Part shown: positions 31,623 to 40,061 of the stretch, piece by piece
How the letters are laid out: every line of letters starts with the position of its first letter
Position numbering within the stretch: the stretch's first letter is position 1
Assembly: GCF_039831995.1 (NCBI RefSeq)
Contig: NZ_JBDOIO010000003.1
Span: 1,550,001 to 1,614,000 of the forward strand
Source of the DNA: Paenibacillus pabuli
GTDB taxonomy: Bacteria > Bacillota > Bacilli > Paenibacillales > Paenibacillaceae
Reading direction: 5' to 3'
DNA: 64,000 bases
The notes under the pieces: model-generated
The model's database searches: none
Told to the model about the DNA's origin: nothing
What the model saw: the letters and a program-made list of their open reading frames with translations, nothing else
Program-made: the position numbers and the translations under genes

Positions 31623-31937
31623 ATGCTAAAAAACAAAGCAAAATTTTCAGCAAATAATAATTTTGATTCGCAGATACTTATCTTACCATCAAATATACGC
31701 AGACATATAACACAACTAATAGAATCTAGCCCTACTTCGGAATTCATTTGTAGGCAAGACAAAACATCCACCCCAAAATATGGTGTTTATATCATTGAGC
31801 ACAATGATGCCGAATCATACACAGTTTGTCATGTCTTTTCATACGATCTTATCGGAAAAGATTATACTTATCAAAGCATTAGTCCCGAACAAGTAAATAT
31901 ACTTACTCATTTTATCTCTGAGCTTAAAATTAGTTAA
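31623..31937 (+). CDS. 104-residue unknown protein (paralogue of 29783)
   Basis: Shares with the gene at 29783 the blocks LIESSPTSEFICRQD, GVYIIEHNDAESYTVCHVFS and YDLIGKDYTYQSISPEQVNI, and a C-terminal SELKIS versus TKLKIV. AAGGAGA lies 8 bases before ATG 31623; the frame to 31554 lacks a site. No signal peptide; no known family. A strong terminator follows. Confidence 0.7.
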   Translation: MLKNKAKFSANNNFDSQILILPSNIRRHITQLIESSPTSEFICRQDKTSTPKYGVYIIEHNDAESYTVCHVFSYDLIGKDYTYQSISPEQVNILTHFISELKIS

Positions 31938-31943
31938 CGTCGC

Positions 31944-31994
31944 AATCAACCAAAGAAATGACCGATTAGGAGGCGTTTCTTTGGTTGATTGCCA
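31944..31994 (+). terminator. Long hairpin after the 104-residue gene
   Basis: GCAATCAACCAAAGAAA and TTTCTTTGGTTGATTGC form a perfect 17-pair stem around a loop of about 17 bases. Confidence 0.8.
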
Positions 31995-32390
31995 TTTTAG
32001 CAAATGGAATGTTTGTAGAAAAAATTATTTGTTGCACGCCTGAAAACGAGATACAGACTGCCTAAAATTTTCATTAGAAGCAGGGTCTCTTCGCTAGTGG
32101 GAAATTGTTAATCTTCATTCGCAAAGAAATATAAATATAAATAAATAATCCTGGTTTCAGTCAGATACAGCCTTACCATAATACTCCTAGATGTATTTAG
32201 AACGCTCTAAATTTCCGTCCAATTATTAAAATAAGCCACACACTCCGAACGAAAGTAACGGCTATCCTCTCCTCATTTATATGTGTTAGCCAATAAACAA
32301 TCTAATGAGCTCTCACAAGGATAATGATTATCAGTTATAGCAAATCTGTATAATTCTTAGACGCATAAGTCTTTTAAGCATAAAAAATAC
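31995..32390. other. Gap holding an orphan Fur-box-like site
   Basis: No gene is supported. GGATAATGATTATCA at 32319-32333 differs by one base from the 7-1-7 Fur consensus TGATAATNATTATCA. No iron gene follows it on either strand, so it may be a relic of a lost iron-uptake gene. Confidence 0.55.
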
Positions 32391-32433
32391 AAAACCGTTG
32401 ATTCTCCCTATAAAAGGGAGAATCAACGGTTTT
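32391..32433. terminator. Terminator of beta-mannosidase; right edge of the island
   Basis: AAAACCGTTGATTCTCCCT and AGGGAGAATCAACGGTTTT form a nearly continuous stem with A- and T-rich ends. Base composition becomes less AT-rich to the right. Confidence 0.9.
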
Positions 32434-32470
32434 AATATTAAACAACTTCTCAGTTAACCAGAATCGAAAA

Positions 32471-35017
32471 TTACAATTTAATAAAATCAGCCATCGATCG
32501 AACCTCAATCGCACCAGCTTCCGATACTGCACCAGCATTCTGTAATCCCTCTCTGGACGTGAACTTGACCTTCACCGGAATACCAGGAATGATATCGAAG
32601 AAGTTATCAGAGAATACGCCTTCAGCTTCTGTAGAGATCCATACCTGTTTAGCCAATGTGTCACTTTCCAGAACCAAATATGAACCATCGGTTTCTTGTA
32701 TTTCAGTCACCTGGATCGCAGCTTGTTTCAAGCCAATATCCTTCGACGGTGCAAAATAGTGTTCTTGCACAATATCAGCTTGACCCGTCTGCTTCAGATC
32801 CAATCGCAACAGGGTTGTTGCTGTATCCCGCCCTTGCAGCCAGTCGGCGTTATTCAGCGACAGGACCTGTTTACCTGAATTGGATTCCAGAGTGACTGCG
32901 TACTCTTCCTCCCGGTATACCGTACCATCAAACCCTATGAGCCGCACTTGCAATTGGCCTTCAACCGGCTGCAGCTGATCCGAAATCAGGTAAATATCCG
33001 TTCTATCTTCCTTCGTACCATCCACCGAGACCAGTACGTCACTGAAACTGCGTTTGGCATAATATTGCAATGCCTTCCAGTTGCCGAAGTAGTCCATGCC
33101 TGCCCAGGAAGCCACCGGCCAGCAATCATTCATCTGCCAGTAGAGTGTTCCCATACAATACGGTTTGCGGCGGCGATGCGCCTCAATAGCTGTTTTCATC
33201 GCTTCGGCCTGAAGCACTTGACTCATGTACAGAAAGGATGGGAAGTCCTTCGGTTCATGCATGTACATGTCCATGTACTGTTTGATCAGCCGGTTACCTG
33301 CACCGTTCTTCTGGTGTGCCAGCATCACTTCGGATTCTAGTGCCAGATCTTCTTCCTCAGCATATTTGCGGACCGATTTGTATTCAGGGAACGATTGGAA
33401 GCCATATTCACTCATGAAACGTCCAACGTGAACGTTATAGTTTTCAAAAGGTTCAACGTTGTGCCACACGCCCCAGTAGTGAATATCCCCTTCCGACGTC
33501 GATGGGTTAGCATGCTGCTTCTCATCACCTGTCAGCGATACGAGTGGCGAAGAAGGCCAGTAATCCACACCTGGTGCATAAGCTTCAACCACTTCCGGAA
33601 GAAGCTCGTGGAAAATGGCTTCATAATCTGCCCAGATCTTCTCGCGCTGTTCGGTATTATAATCCTTTTTCCAGCCCCAGCCGCCATCCTCGATGTAATG
33701 GGCCCAGGCAGAGTCAATTTCGTTGTTTCCGCACCACAGTACGATGCTTGGATGATTGCGCAGTCGTTTAACATTATCGATGGCTTCATGTCTCACGCTG
33801 TTCAGGAACGCTTCATCACCCGGATACATGCTGCATGCAAACATAAAGTCCTGCCACACCAGCAAGCCATACTCATCGCACAATTCATAGAACACATCTT
33901 CTTCATAGATACCGCCGCCCCATACCCGCAGCATATTCATGTTGGATTCGGCTGATGAGACAATCTCATGCCGATAACGCTCAGCCGTAATTTCAGTGAT
34001 AAAGCTGTCATTTGGGATATGATTGGCGCCTTTCGCAAAGACGGCAACACCGTTCAATTCAAAATAGAAGGAAGCTCCAGCTTCATCCTTGTCCCGCACC
34101 AGGCGAATGGATCGAAGTCCTGTCTTAACCGTTGTATCGGCCACAACCTGTTCTCCCTTGAGCACTTCAGTAACGAAGGAGTACATATGCGGATCACCAA
34201 GCCCCCGGCTCCACCACAGCTTTGGCTTGTTAATCGAAACTGGAATTTCGATCGTTTGCACGCCTGCTTGCAGGGAAGCAGCCTGTTCCCAGGTCTGACC
34301 ATCCGTACCGATACGAATGATGGTTTCAATCGGATTCAACGTTTCAACTTCCACGATGGCCGTCAACGAGGCCGCGGAAACGGTTACTTCATTTTGCCGG
34401 ATGAATACATCATTGATTTTCACTTCGGACCAGCCTTCCAGACGCGCTTCACGCCAGATGCCACTTGTTACGAAGCGAGGACCCCAGTCCCATCCATAGT
34501 GATACGGTGCCTTCCGGGCAAAAATACTCACGCGCTTATCACCAAGTCCACCTACGTCGGATTGATCATTGGATGCAGGCAATGCATAACCCAGCTTCTC
34601 AAGCTTAGGCAGATCTTCTTGAATCGGTGACCGAAAGCGGATTCGCAGTTCGTTACCACTGGACTTCACAATGGACTTCACATCCACATTCCACACGCGG
34701 AACATGTTGTCAGCGGATAATACGTGCTGGTCATTCACATATACATCCGCATATGTATCGAGACCATCAAACACAATCTCCAAATGTTCCTGGGATAACA
34801 AGTCCTCGTTAATATCAAACGCTGTACGGTATTCCCAATCCTTCTTGTCAATCCACTGAATCTCTTTCTCGTTGGTTCCATAAAACGGGTCCGGAATCTT
34901 ATCCAGTTTCAGCAGATCCGTATGTACACATCCGGGCACCTGAGCCGGCAGCCATTCTTGGTCCTCACAAGCCTTGAACGTCCAATTCTGAAAAATCTGT
35001 GATTGTATTTTACTCAT
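32471..35017 (-). CDS. GH2 beta-mannosidase
   Basis: An 848-residue glycoside hydrolase family 2 enzyme, expected to release mannose from beta-manno-oligosaccharides in the cytoplasm. The N-terminal jelly roll includes VPGCVHTDLLKLDKIPDPFY and YHYGWDWGPRFVTSGIWRE, both typical of beta-mannosidases. The TIM barrel has the acid/base Glu in IVLWCGNNEIDSAW, NMLRVWGGGIYEEDVFYE and the nucleophile Glu in RFMSEYGFQSFPE; YMSQVLQAEAMKTAIEAHRR and GTLYWQMNDCWP follow. No signal peptide. The gene lies beside a LacI regulator, with dyads in the intervening region. Confidence 0.95.
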   Translation of the reverse strand: MSKIQSQIFQNWTFKACEDQEWLPAQVPGCVHTDLLKLDKIPDPFYGTNEKEIQWIDKKDWEYRTAFDINEDLLSQEHLEIVFDGLDTYADVYVNDQHVLSADNMFRVWNVDVKSIVKSSGNELRIRFRSPIQEDLPKLEKLGYALPASNDQSDVGGLGDKRVSIFARKAPYHYGWDWGPRFVTSGIWREARLEGWSEVKINDVFIRQNEVTVSAASLTAIVEVETLNPIETIIRIGTDGQTWEQAASLQAGVQTIEIPVSINKPKLWWSRGLGDPHMYSFVTEVLKGEQVVADTTVKTGLRSIRLVRDKDEAGASFYFELNGVAVFAKGANHIPNDSFITEITAERYRHEIVSSAESNMNMLRVWGGGIYEEDVFYELCDEYGLLVWQDFMFACSMYPGDEAFLNSVRHEAIDNVKRLRNHPSIVLWCGNNEIDSAWAHYIEDGGWGWKKDYNTEQREKIWADYEAIFHELLPEVVEAYAPGVDYWPSSPLVSLTGDEKQHANPSTSEGDIHYWGVWHNVEPFENYNVHVGRFMSEYGFQSFPEYKSVRKYAEEEDLALESEVMLAHQKNGAGNRLIKQYMDMYMHEPKDFPSFLYMSQVLQAEAMKTAIEAHRRRKPYCMGTLYWQMNDCWPVASWAGMDYFGNWKALQYYAKRSFSDVLVSVDGTKEDRTDIYLISDQLQPVEGQLQVRLIGFDGTVYREEEYAVTLESNSGKQVLSLNNADWLQGRDTATTLLRLDLKQTGQADIVQEHYFAPSKDIGLKQAAIQVTEIQETDGSYLVLESDTLAKQVWISTEAEGVFSDNFFDIIPGIPVKVKFTSREGLQNAGAVSEAGAIEVRSMADFIKL

Positions 35018-35066
35018 AGCAGCCTCCGTTTATCAATGAAGTGTCTTAAGTGAAACATCTTGTTAG

Positions 35067-35101
35067 GTTTTGTTATTATAATATCGAATAACTTACAAAA
35101 C
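35067..35101. promoter_or_regulatory. Dyad upstream of beta-mannosidase
   Basis: Outer arms GTTTTGT (35067-35073) and ACAAAAC (35095-35101) enclose inner arms GTTATT and AATAAC. ACAAAA/TTTTGT arms recur upstream of the LacI gene, so this may be its operator. Confidence 0.5.
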
Positions 35102-35167
35102 AAAATTAACATGATAACCATTGCAACGTCAATCTGTTTTTCTAAAATAACAAAATAGAAAAACAAA

Positions 35168-35199
35168 AAAAGACATGAGCTGTTCAGTGTTCATGTCTG
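35168..35199 (-). terminator. Terminator of the LacI gene
   Basis: AGACATGA and TCATGTCT form an 8-pair stem followed by seven T on the minus strand, so beta-mannosidase is transcribed from its own promoter. Confidence 0.85.
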
Positions 35200-35219
35200 C
35201 TTCTATATCCGATAAGCGG

Positions 35220-36269
35220 TTATTCACTTTGGTCTTGCTCGCGAATGGCGTTGTATTCATCCCGTACAACGAGTTCGGAATAAATTAACTTGCGTTCATA
35301 TGGCTCTTGGGGGTGTTCCATACGCCATAATAATTGATCCACTGCCCTAATGCCAAGGTTTTCCTTGTTGATATGAACGGTGGCAAGAATAGGCTCATCT
35401 ACACTCGTATTATCAAACCCGGTCACCGCACAGCGTTCAGGCACCGAAACGCCTCGACTCTGTAAGGCACGCAGTACAATCACTGCCGTATGATCATTGG
35501 TACAGACGATGACTTCAGGAATATCTGCTAACGGCATCTCGGTAATCGCCTTCTGAATGAGCTTCAGATCCGGTCCCAACAAGTCGGCTTGCTGCTTTCC
35601 TGGCAACTGCATGTCTTCCAGCACCGTTCGGTATCCCAGCCATCGCTCTCTGAAACTGGCGGCATCAGGAAGCTGGCCGGCAAACTGGAACCGTCTGTAC
35701 CCTTTGCTTACAAGCATCAACACCAGTTCTTTCATACATTTAATATTATCCGTAAATACGGTATCCCCGTGAATGGCCGGATCTTCATGATCCACCATTA
35801 CGAGCGGTATTCGAAGTCTGTAAATCTCAAGCAATATAGGGGTGGAGATGGAACCAACGGTTATAATTCCGCTAATCGCTTCAGGATTAAGTACCGAGAA
35901 CATCCGGTCCGAAGAAGGCTCGGTTAACGTTAATATATCCATCCCCTGTTCGTTAAGGCGTGCAGAAATACCGTCAAATACAGGCCCCCAGTACAGTGAG
36001 GAGCGATTTTGGGAACGAATGTTGGGGAACAAAATCAGAATTGTGCCTGACTGCACTGGCTTGCTGCTGCGTGCAGGCTGTGGATCAACAGGATAACGCT
36101 TGGATTCAGTCTTGAAATAACCCAGTTGACCTGCAGTTCTCACAATCATATCCCTGGTTTGTTCGCTCACCCCCGGTTTTCCCGTCAGAGCACGCGAGAC
36201 TGCAAATTTTGACACTCCCGCAGCATCGGCGATTTGCTGCATGGTTACTTTTTTACCCATACTCCTCAC
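35220..36269 (-). CDS. LacI family transcriptional regulator
   Basis: A 349-residue repressor. The N-terminal helix-turn-helix and hinge read VTMQQIADAAGVSKFAVSRA then LTGKPGVSEQTRDMIVRTAG. The periplasmic-binding-protein-like sensor domain includes ILILFPNIRSQNRSSLYWGP, VVMVDHEDPAIHGDTVFTDN and VIVCTNDHTAVIVLRALQ. By position it likely controls the adjacent beta-mannosidase in response to a manno-sugar. I keep GTG 36269 (GGGAG 9 bases upstream), since the internal ATG at 36260 has its purine tract too close. Confidence 0.93.
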   Translation of the reverse strand: MRSMGKKVTMQQIADAAGVSKFAVSRALTGKPGVSEQTRDMIVRTAGQLGYFKTESKRYPVDPQPARSSKPVQSGTILILFPNIRSQNRSSLYWGPVFDGISARLNEQGMDILTLTEPSSDRMFSVLNPEAISGIITVGSISTPILLEIYRLRIPLVMVDHEDPAIHGDTVFTDNIKCMKELVLMLVSKGYRRFQFAGQLPDAASFRERWLGYRTVLEDMQLPGKQQADLLGPDLKLIQKAITEMPLADIPEVIVCTNDHTAVIVLRALQSRGVSVPERCAVTGFDNTSVDEPILATVHINKENLGIRAVDQLLWRMEHPQEPYERKLIYSELVVRDEYNAIREQDQSE

Positions 36270-36310
36270 TCACCCGTTCTCCCTTAATTTACATTCAGTG
36301 TAGCATAAAA

Positions 36311-36344
36311 AACAAAATTCAACAAAACAAGTTATAATTTTGTT
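36311..36344. promoter_or_regulatory. Operator-like dyad upstream of the LacI gene
   Basis: AACAAAATT (36311-36319) and AATTTTGTT (36336-36344) form a 9-base inverted repeat, 42 bases before the start. It has a similar character to the dyad at 35067-35101 and is a possible autoregulatory site. Confidence 0.45.
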
Positions 36345-36383
36345 TGGTTTGTTAGCCACTCGTATTGTTATTCATACCAAAAA

Positions 36384-36426
36384 AAAGAGTTTGGCCTCTC
36401 TTCAACGAAGAGAAGTCCAAACTCTA
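36384..36426 (-). terminator. Terminator of the EamA transporter gene
   Basis: AGAGTTTGG-CTCTCTT pairs with AAGAGA-CCAAACTCT, followed by seven T on the minus strand. Confidence 0.9.
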
Positions 36427-36442
36427 TAGTCCCCTGCTGATT

Positions 36443-37390
36443 TTATATCCCGGAAGCTCCCTGCTCCCCAAGGTCTGCCGGTAATGTCGCCCGTTTCCTA
36501 CGCCAATATCTGACGTCCAATGATTTGATTTCTGTAATTAATACACCCAGCAGCATCAATGCCGCTCCCGTATATCCTTGCAGCGTTAGTGTCTCTCCCT
36601 GGAAGCTGAAAGCAAATCCCGCCGCAAACAACGGTTCAAGAGAAAAAATGAGACTGGTACGGGTAGGCGATGCATGACGTTGAGCCAACGTCTGGAGGAT
36701 GTATCCAATACCACTGCACAGCACGCCAAGTCCGAGAATAGCCACCCAGGATTCAGGGCTATCCGGCAGCTGCGGACTCTCAAACAGGAAAGTGGCTGCA
36801 ATTCCCCAGAGGGCTGCAACTCCCAGCTGAATGCTACCAAGTGTTAAGGGATCGTGTTTCGGAATATACCGTCCAGCAATCATAATATAAATAGCATACG
36901 TTAGAGCGGCCAAAATACACAGTACATCGCCGGTATGCAGGCTAAGCTCGTGCTGGAGTGTTAGCAGACCAAGCCCAGCAACAGCCACAATAATGCTAAT
37001 CATCAACCTCGTATCAGGCATGCGTCTATGTAAGATCGTACTCAAGATCGGTACAAAGATCACAGCTAAACTAATTAGAAATCCTGCCTGCGAAGTCGTC
37101 GTCCGCTGTACGCCATAAGTAATCAGCACAAAGGCTGCAAATAATGCCGTCCCCATAATGGTACCCGCCCCGAGTGCTTTCAGATCCATTCGGAACAGTC
37201 TCCGGTGGAAAATGATCGCTGCCGCAATAAAAGCGATACTGAAGCGAAAAGCAACCAAATTGAGTTCTTGCATGGACTCCAGCCCTGACTTCATGAATAA
37301 ATAGGAGGAACCCCAAATAACAGTTGCGAGCAGCATCTGCAGATCTGCTCTTCTTGAAACATTGACTTGTTTTCCAATGACTCTGCCCAC
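36443..37390 (-). CDS. EamA/DMT family exporter
   Basis: A 315-residue drug/metabolite transporter with ten hydrophobic segments in two EamA halves: LLATVIWGSSYLFMKSGLES opens the first, and CILAALTYAIYIMIAGRYI opens the second, ending SLEPLFAAGFAFSFQGETL. The substrate is unknown. The start is GTG 37390 with GAAGG upstream. Divergent from a LysR gene that probably regulates it. Confidence 0.92.
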   Translation of the reverse strand: MGRVIGKQVNVSRRADLQMLLATVIWGSSYLFMKSGLESMQELNLVAFRFSIAFIAAAIIFHRRLFRMDLKALGAGTIMGTALFAAFVLITYGVQRTTTSQAGFLISLAVIFVPILSTILHRRMPDTRLMISIIVAVAGLGLLTLQHELSLHTGDVLCILAALTYAIYIMIAGRYIPKHDPLTLGSIQLGVAALWGIAATFLFESPQLPDSPESWVAILGLGVLCSGIGYILQTLAQRHASPTRTSLIFSLEPLFAAGFAFSFQGETLTLQGYTGAALMLLGVLITEIKSLDVRYWRRKRATLPADLGEQGASGI

Positions 37391-37553
37391 TCTGCTTCAA
37401 CCTTCATTCTATGTATTGTTCTATGCTGAGTCCGAACAAATTAACTCGCCTTGGCAAGTATAAACGATCTCTTTCCATTATAAAAATGAATATTTATAAT
37501 AGTATTTATGAAATGAATTCATGTATTACTCACCGGAAGGAACGGATTTAATC

Positions 37554-38429
37554 ATGTCATTGGTCAAATATGAAATTATGAATGCTGTCGTAGAATATGG
37601 AAGTCTTACCAAGGCTGCAGATGCACTGAATATTACTCAGTCTGCTGTCAGTCATGCCATTGCCAGTCTGGAGTCGGAATGTGGATTCACATTGTTGAAT
37701 CGAGGCCGTACAGGGGTAAAGGTTACCGCTGAAGGAGAACGGATTCTTGGTTACACTCGTGAAATTTTGCGTTGGAACGAGCTCATGAATCAGGAAATAT
37801 CCCTCATTCGTGGAGCTGAGGTCGGTACAGTGCGCATTGGAACATTTGCCAGCGTCTCGACCCAATGGCTGCCTGGAATACTGAAACAATTTCGCCTGCG
37901 GCATCCTGGAATTGAGATCAAACTATGGGAGGGTGACTATGCTGAAATCGAAGCCTGGCTGGCTGGCGGGGCTATTGATCTCGGCTTTTTATCCCTTGGC
38001 GAACCGATGTCTTATGAGACCATCCCTCTGCAAAAAGACAGGTTGATGTGCATCCTGCCCCTAGGTCACCCACTTGCAGATGAGACTTCTGTATCGTTTG
38101 AATTACTGCTGGAACAGCCTTTTATCCTACCCCGCTGGGGTGGTGACAATGAGATTGAACGTTTGATTCGGCACCATACCGCCAAGCTGAATGTGGTCTA
38201 TGAGGTTGCTGAGGATCAGGCCATCATGGCCATGGTTCGAAACGGTCTCGGAATCAGTCTCCTGCCTGAGATGGTATTACAAGGTCATACGAATGAACTG
38301 GCACTTGTACCACTCAGCGGAGACCCTTACCGTACCATTGGACTAGCGTGCCCTTCTCTGGCCAATTTGTCTCCAGCCACGTGCCGTTTTATTGAAGCTG
38401 TACAAGAATGGCTGGCTCATACCCGTTAG
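37554..38429 (+). CDS. LysR family transcriptional regulator
   Basis: A 291-residue regulator. The N-terminal helix-turn-helix YEIMNAVVEYGSLTKAADAL and NITQSAVSHAIASLESECGF is followed by the substrate-binding domain (VGTVRIGTFASVSTQWLPGI, ETIPLQKDRLMCILPLGHPL). Divergent from the EamA exporter and likely its controller. The start is ATG 37554 after GGAAGGA; the frame opens at 37521. The last 4 bases overlap the convergent ATPase gene. Confidence 0.93.
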   Translation: MSLVKYEIMNAVVEYGSLTKAADALNITQSAVSHAIASLESECGFTLLNRGRTGVKVTAEGERILGYTREILRWNELMNQEISLIRGAEVGTVRIGTFASVSTQWLPGILKQFRLRHPGIEIKLWEGDYAEIEAWLAGGAIDLGFLSLGEPMSYETIPLQKDRLMCILPLGHPLADETSVSFELLLEQPFILPRWGGDNEIERLIRHHTAKLNVVYEVAEDQAIMAMVRNGLGISLLPEMVLQGHTNELALVPLSGDPYRTIGLACPSLANLSPATCRFIEAVQEWLAHTR

Positions 38430-39169
38430 TCGGAGAATAGATATTTTAAATAACGCTCAGGATTATTCAAAAAGTCACGCGTAATTTGCACATGAGACGT
38501 GTCCTCATATTTTATTTCCCTTATATGTTCTTCTGTAAAATGATAGATGGTTGCACCCGGATAGGCCATCAGAATGGGTGAGTGGGTTGCAATAATAAAC
38601 TGTGCCTTTCCACTCCCCTCCATCTCATTGATCATGCGCAAAAGGGCAAGCTGGTTTTGCGGTGACAGCGCAGATTCCGGCTCATCCAGCAGATACAACC
38701 CACTACGACTCAAACGGTTTGAGAAAAATGTCAGAAAACCTTGGCCATGAGAACGCTCATTTAAAGACTTACCGCCATAAGGTGCATAAGCACTTCCACC
38801 GACATAGGGGTCCTCTGCCAGTTCATCAATATATTTAGTGAATGTATCGAAGGTTTCTGCTCGAAAATAAAAACCCTGGCTCACTCTTGGCATCCACTGC
38901 AGTTTCAAGATGGCGGAGAGATCAGCGTTGTCCTTCTTTTGCGTAATGACAAGATCTTTGCCACCAACGATACTGAATCCACAACTAACGCCTATCGCCT
39001 CGAGGAGAGTGGACTTACCTGATCCGTTCTCTCCTACTAAGAAGGTAACATTCTGATCTAAGTTCAGTTCCTTCGTGCTACGCAGAGCAGGAATGTTATA
39101 TGGGAATTCTTCTTTGCGCATAGGATTCACCTGCTCCCACTCCAGCAACACTCTTTTCAAAAAAGGCAC
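38426..39169 (-). CDS. ABC-type AAA ATPase (AAA_21-like)
   Basis: A 247-residue soluble ATPase with Walker A VGENGSGKSTL near residue 45, a signature-like NERSHGQGFLTFF near 140, Walker B GLYLLDEPES and the switch histidine in FIIATHSPILMAYPG. No transmembrane or permease partner; the single-protein Rad50/SMC-like layout is common in conserved Firmicute ATPases of unknown role. The gene downstream on its 3' side is convergent. Confidence 0.88.
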   Translation of the reverse strand: MPFLKRVLLEWEQVNPMRKEEFPYNIPALRSTKELNLDQNVTFLVGENGSGKSTLLEAIGVSCGFSIVGGKDLVITQKKDNADLSAILKLQWMPRVSQGFYFRAETFDTFTKYIDELAEDPYVGGSAYAPYGGKSLNERSHGQGFLTFFSNRLSRSGLYLLDEPESALSPQNQLALLRMINEMEGSGKAQFIIATHSPILMAYPGATIYHFTEEHIREIKYEDTSHVQITRDFLNNPERYLKYLFSD

Positions 39170-39191
39170 TGCTTCTCACCTGCCCTTCACC

Positions 39192-39395
39192 TTAACTCCA
39201 GTTACTCACAAATTGTATAACGCCGATGCATATCATGAGTATAAAAAGGATGGCCAATACAACAGCAAAGCCAATCAGAAATCGCGTAGCGGGTGAACGC
39301 CGGTTCCCCTGAAGATGAACTGCCAAATGATCCAGCTTCTGCTCAAGCCGGTCCATTCTTTCATCCACCTGTTCCAGTTCTTTATTGGAGCTCAT
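39192..39395 (-). CDS. Small membrane protein with coiled-coil head
   Basis: A 67-residue protein: a charged heptad-like N-terminus (ELEQVDERMDRLEQKLDHLA) then a single transmembrane segment (FLIGFAVVLAILFILMICIG). GAGGGG lies before the ATG. It is 22 bases upstream of the ATPase gene on the same strand and may be co-transcribed. Function unknown. Confidence 0.75.
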   Translation of the reverse strand: MSSNKELEQVDERMDRLEQKLDHLAVHLQGNRRSPATRFLIGFAVVLAILFILMICIGVIQFVSNWS

Positions 39396-39438
39396 AATAT
39401 CATCCCCTCTTTATTAATGCTGACTTAAAAAAATAATT

Positions 39439-39921
39439 CTACTCCCAGATGCGATCCAGTTGATCCGAATAAAAGCGAATTGCCCTACTGTAATCATGTA
39501 TGCCTCGATCCGTCGATGTATCCGCCAGCTGAATCAGTAGTCGTTTCATGGCTTCCGCATGTTCCCCCATATTGTAGAGTACCATCGCATAGAACACTTC
39601 GAATTCCCGCTGCGCCGGAAATTCTTCCATCCCCACTTCCAGCCATTTCTTAGCTTGCTCATACTGACCCAGGGTCCGATATGTACTGCCGAGTCCAAGA
39701 ATGGCTCCAGCTCTGTCTTCCCCCGATAATCCTTGGCTAAGCGCTTTCTCATAATACGGCACCGCTTCGCGTTCCAATCCAAGTGAATCATGTGCCCAAG
39801 CCAATTGATACCATACGCCCGCATTCCCTGGGTCCTTCTCAGCCATTTTATGCAATAACTCAATAGCTTCCTGCATCTTGCCATCCTGTCTTAAGCGTAT
39901 TGCCTGCTCTAGTTGACTCAT
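39439..39921 (-). CDS. TPR repeat protein
   Basis: A 160-residue protein of three to four tetratricopeptide repeats: AIELLHKMAEKDPGNAGVWY then QLAWAHDSLGLEREAVPYYE, GLGSTYRTLGQYEQAKKWLE and VFYAMVLYNMGEHAEAMKRL. It resembles the YrrB/BH0479-type TPR proteins and serves as a protein-protein scaffold; no enzymatic domain. Same strand as the small membrane protein. Confidence 0.85.
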   Translation of the reverse strand: MSQLEQAIRLRQDGKMQEAIELLHKMAEKDPGNAGVWYQLAWAHDSLGLEREAVPYYEKALSQGLSGEDRAGAILGLGSTYRTLGQYEQAKKWLEVGMEEFPAQREFEVFYAMVLYNMGEHAEAMKRLLIQLADTSTDRGIHDYSRAIRFYSDQLDRIWE

Positions 39922-40061
39922 ATCTCTACATCCTTTTCCTAAACTTACCTACTCAAACATACAACTTCTGTTAATTATAGCAAAAAAAACACCTTAGGTC
40001 CGTAATGAAGACAAATCATGCTTGTCCACACGCTGTTCCATAAGATGTTCGTTTTGACGTG

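Noticed and set aside
11900..32400. Prophage or integrative element
   Set aside because: No integrase, portal, terminase, tail genes or att-like repeats were found; YvrJ and wall enzymes alone are not enough.
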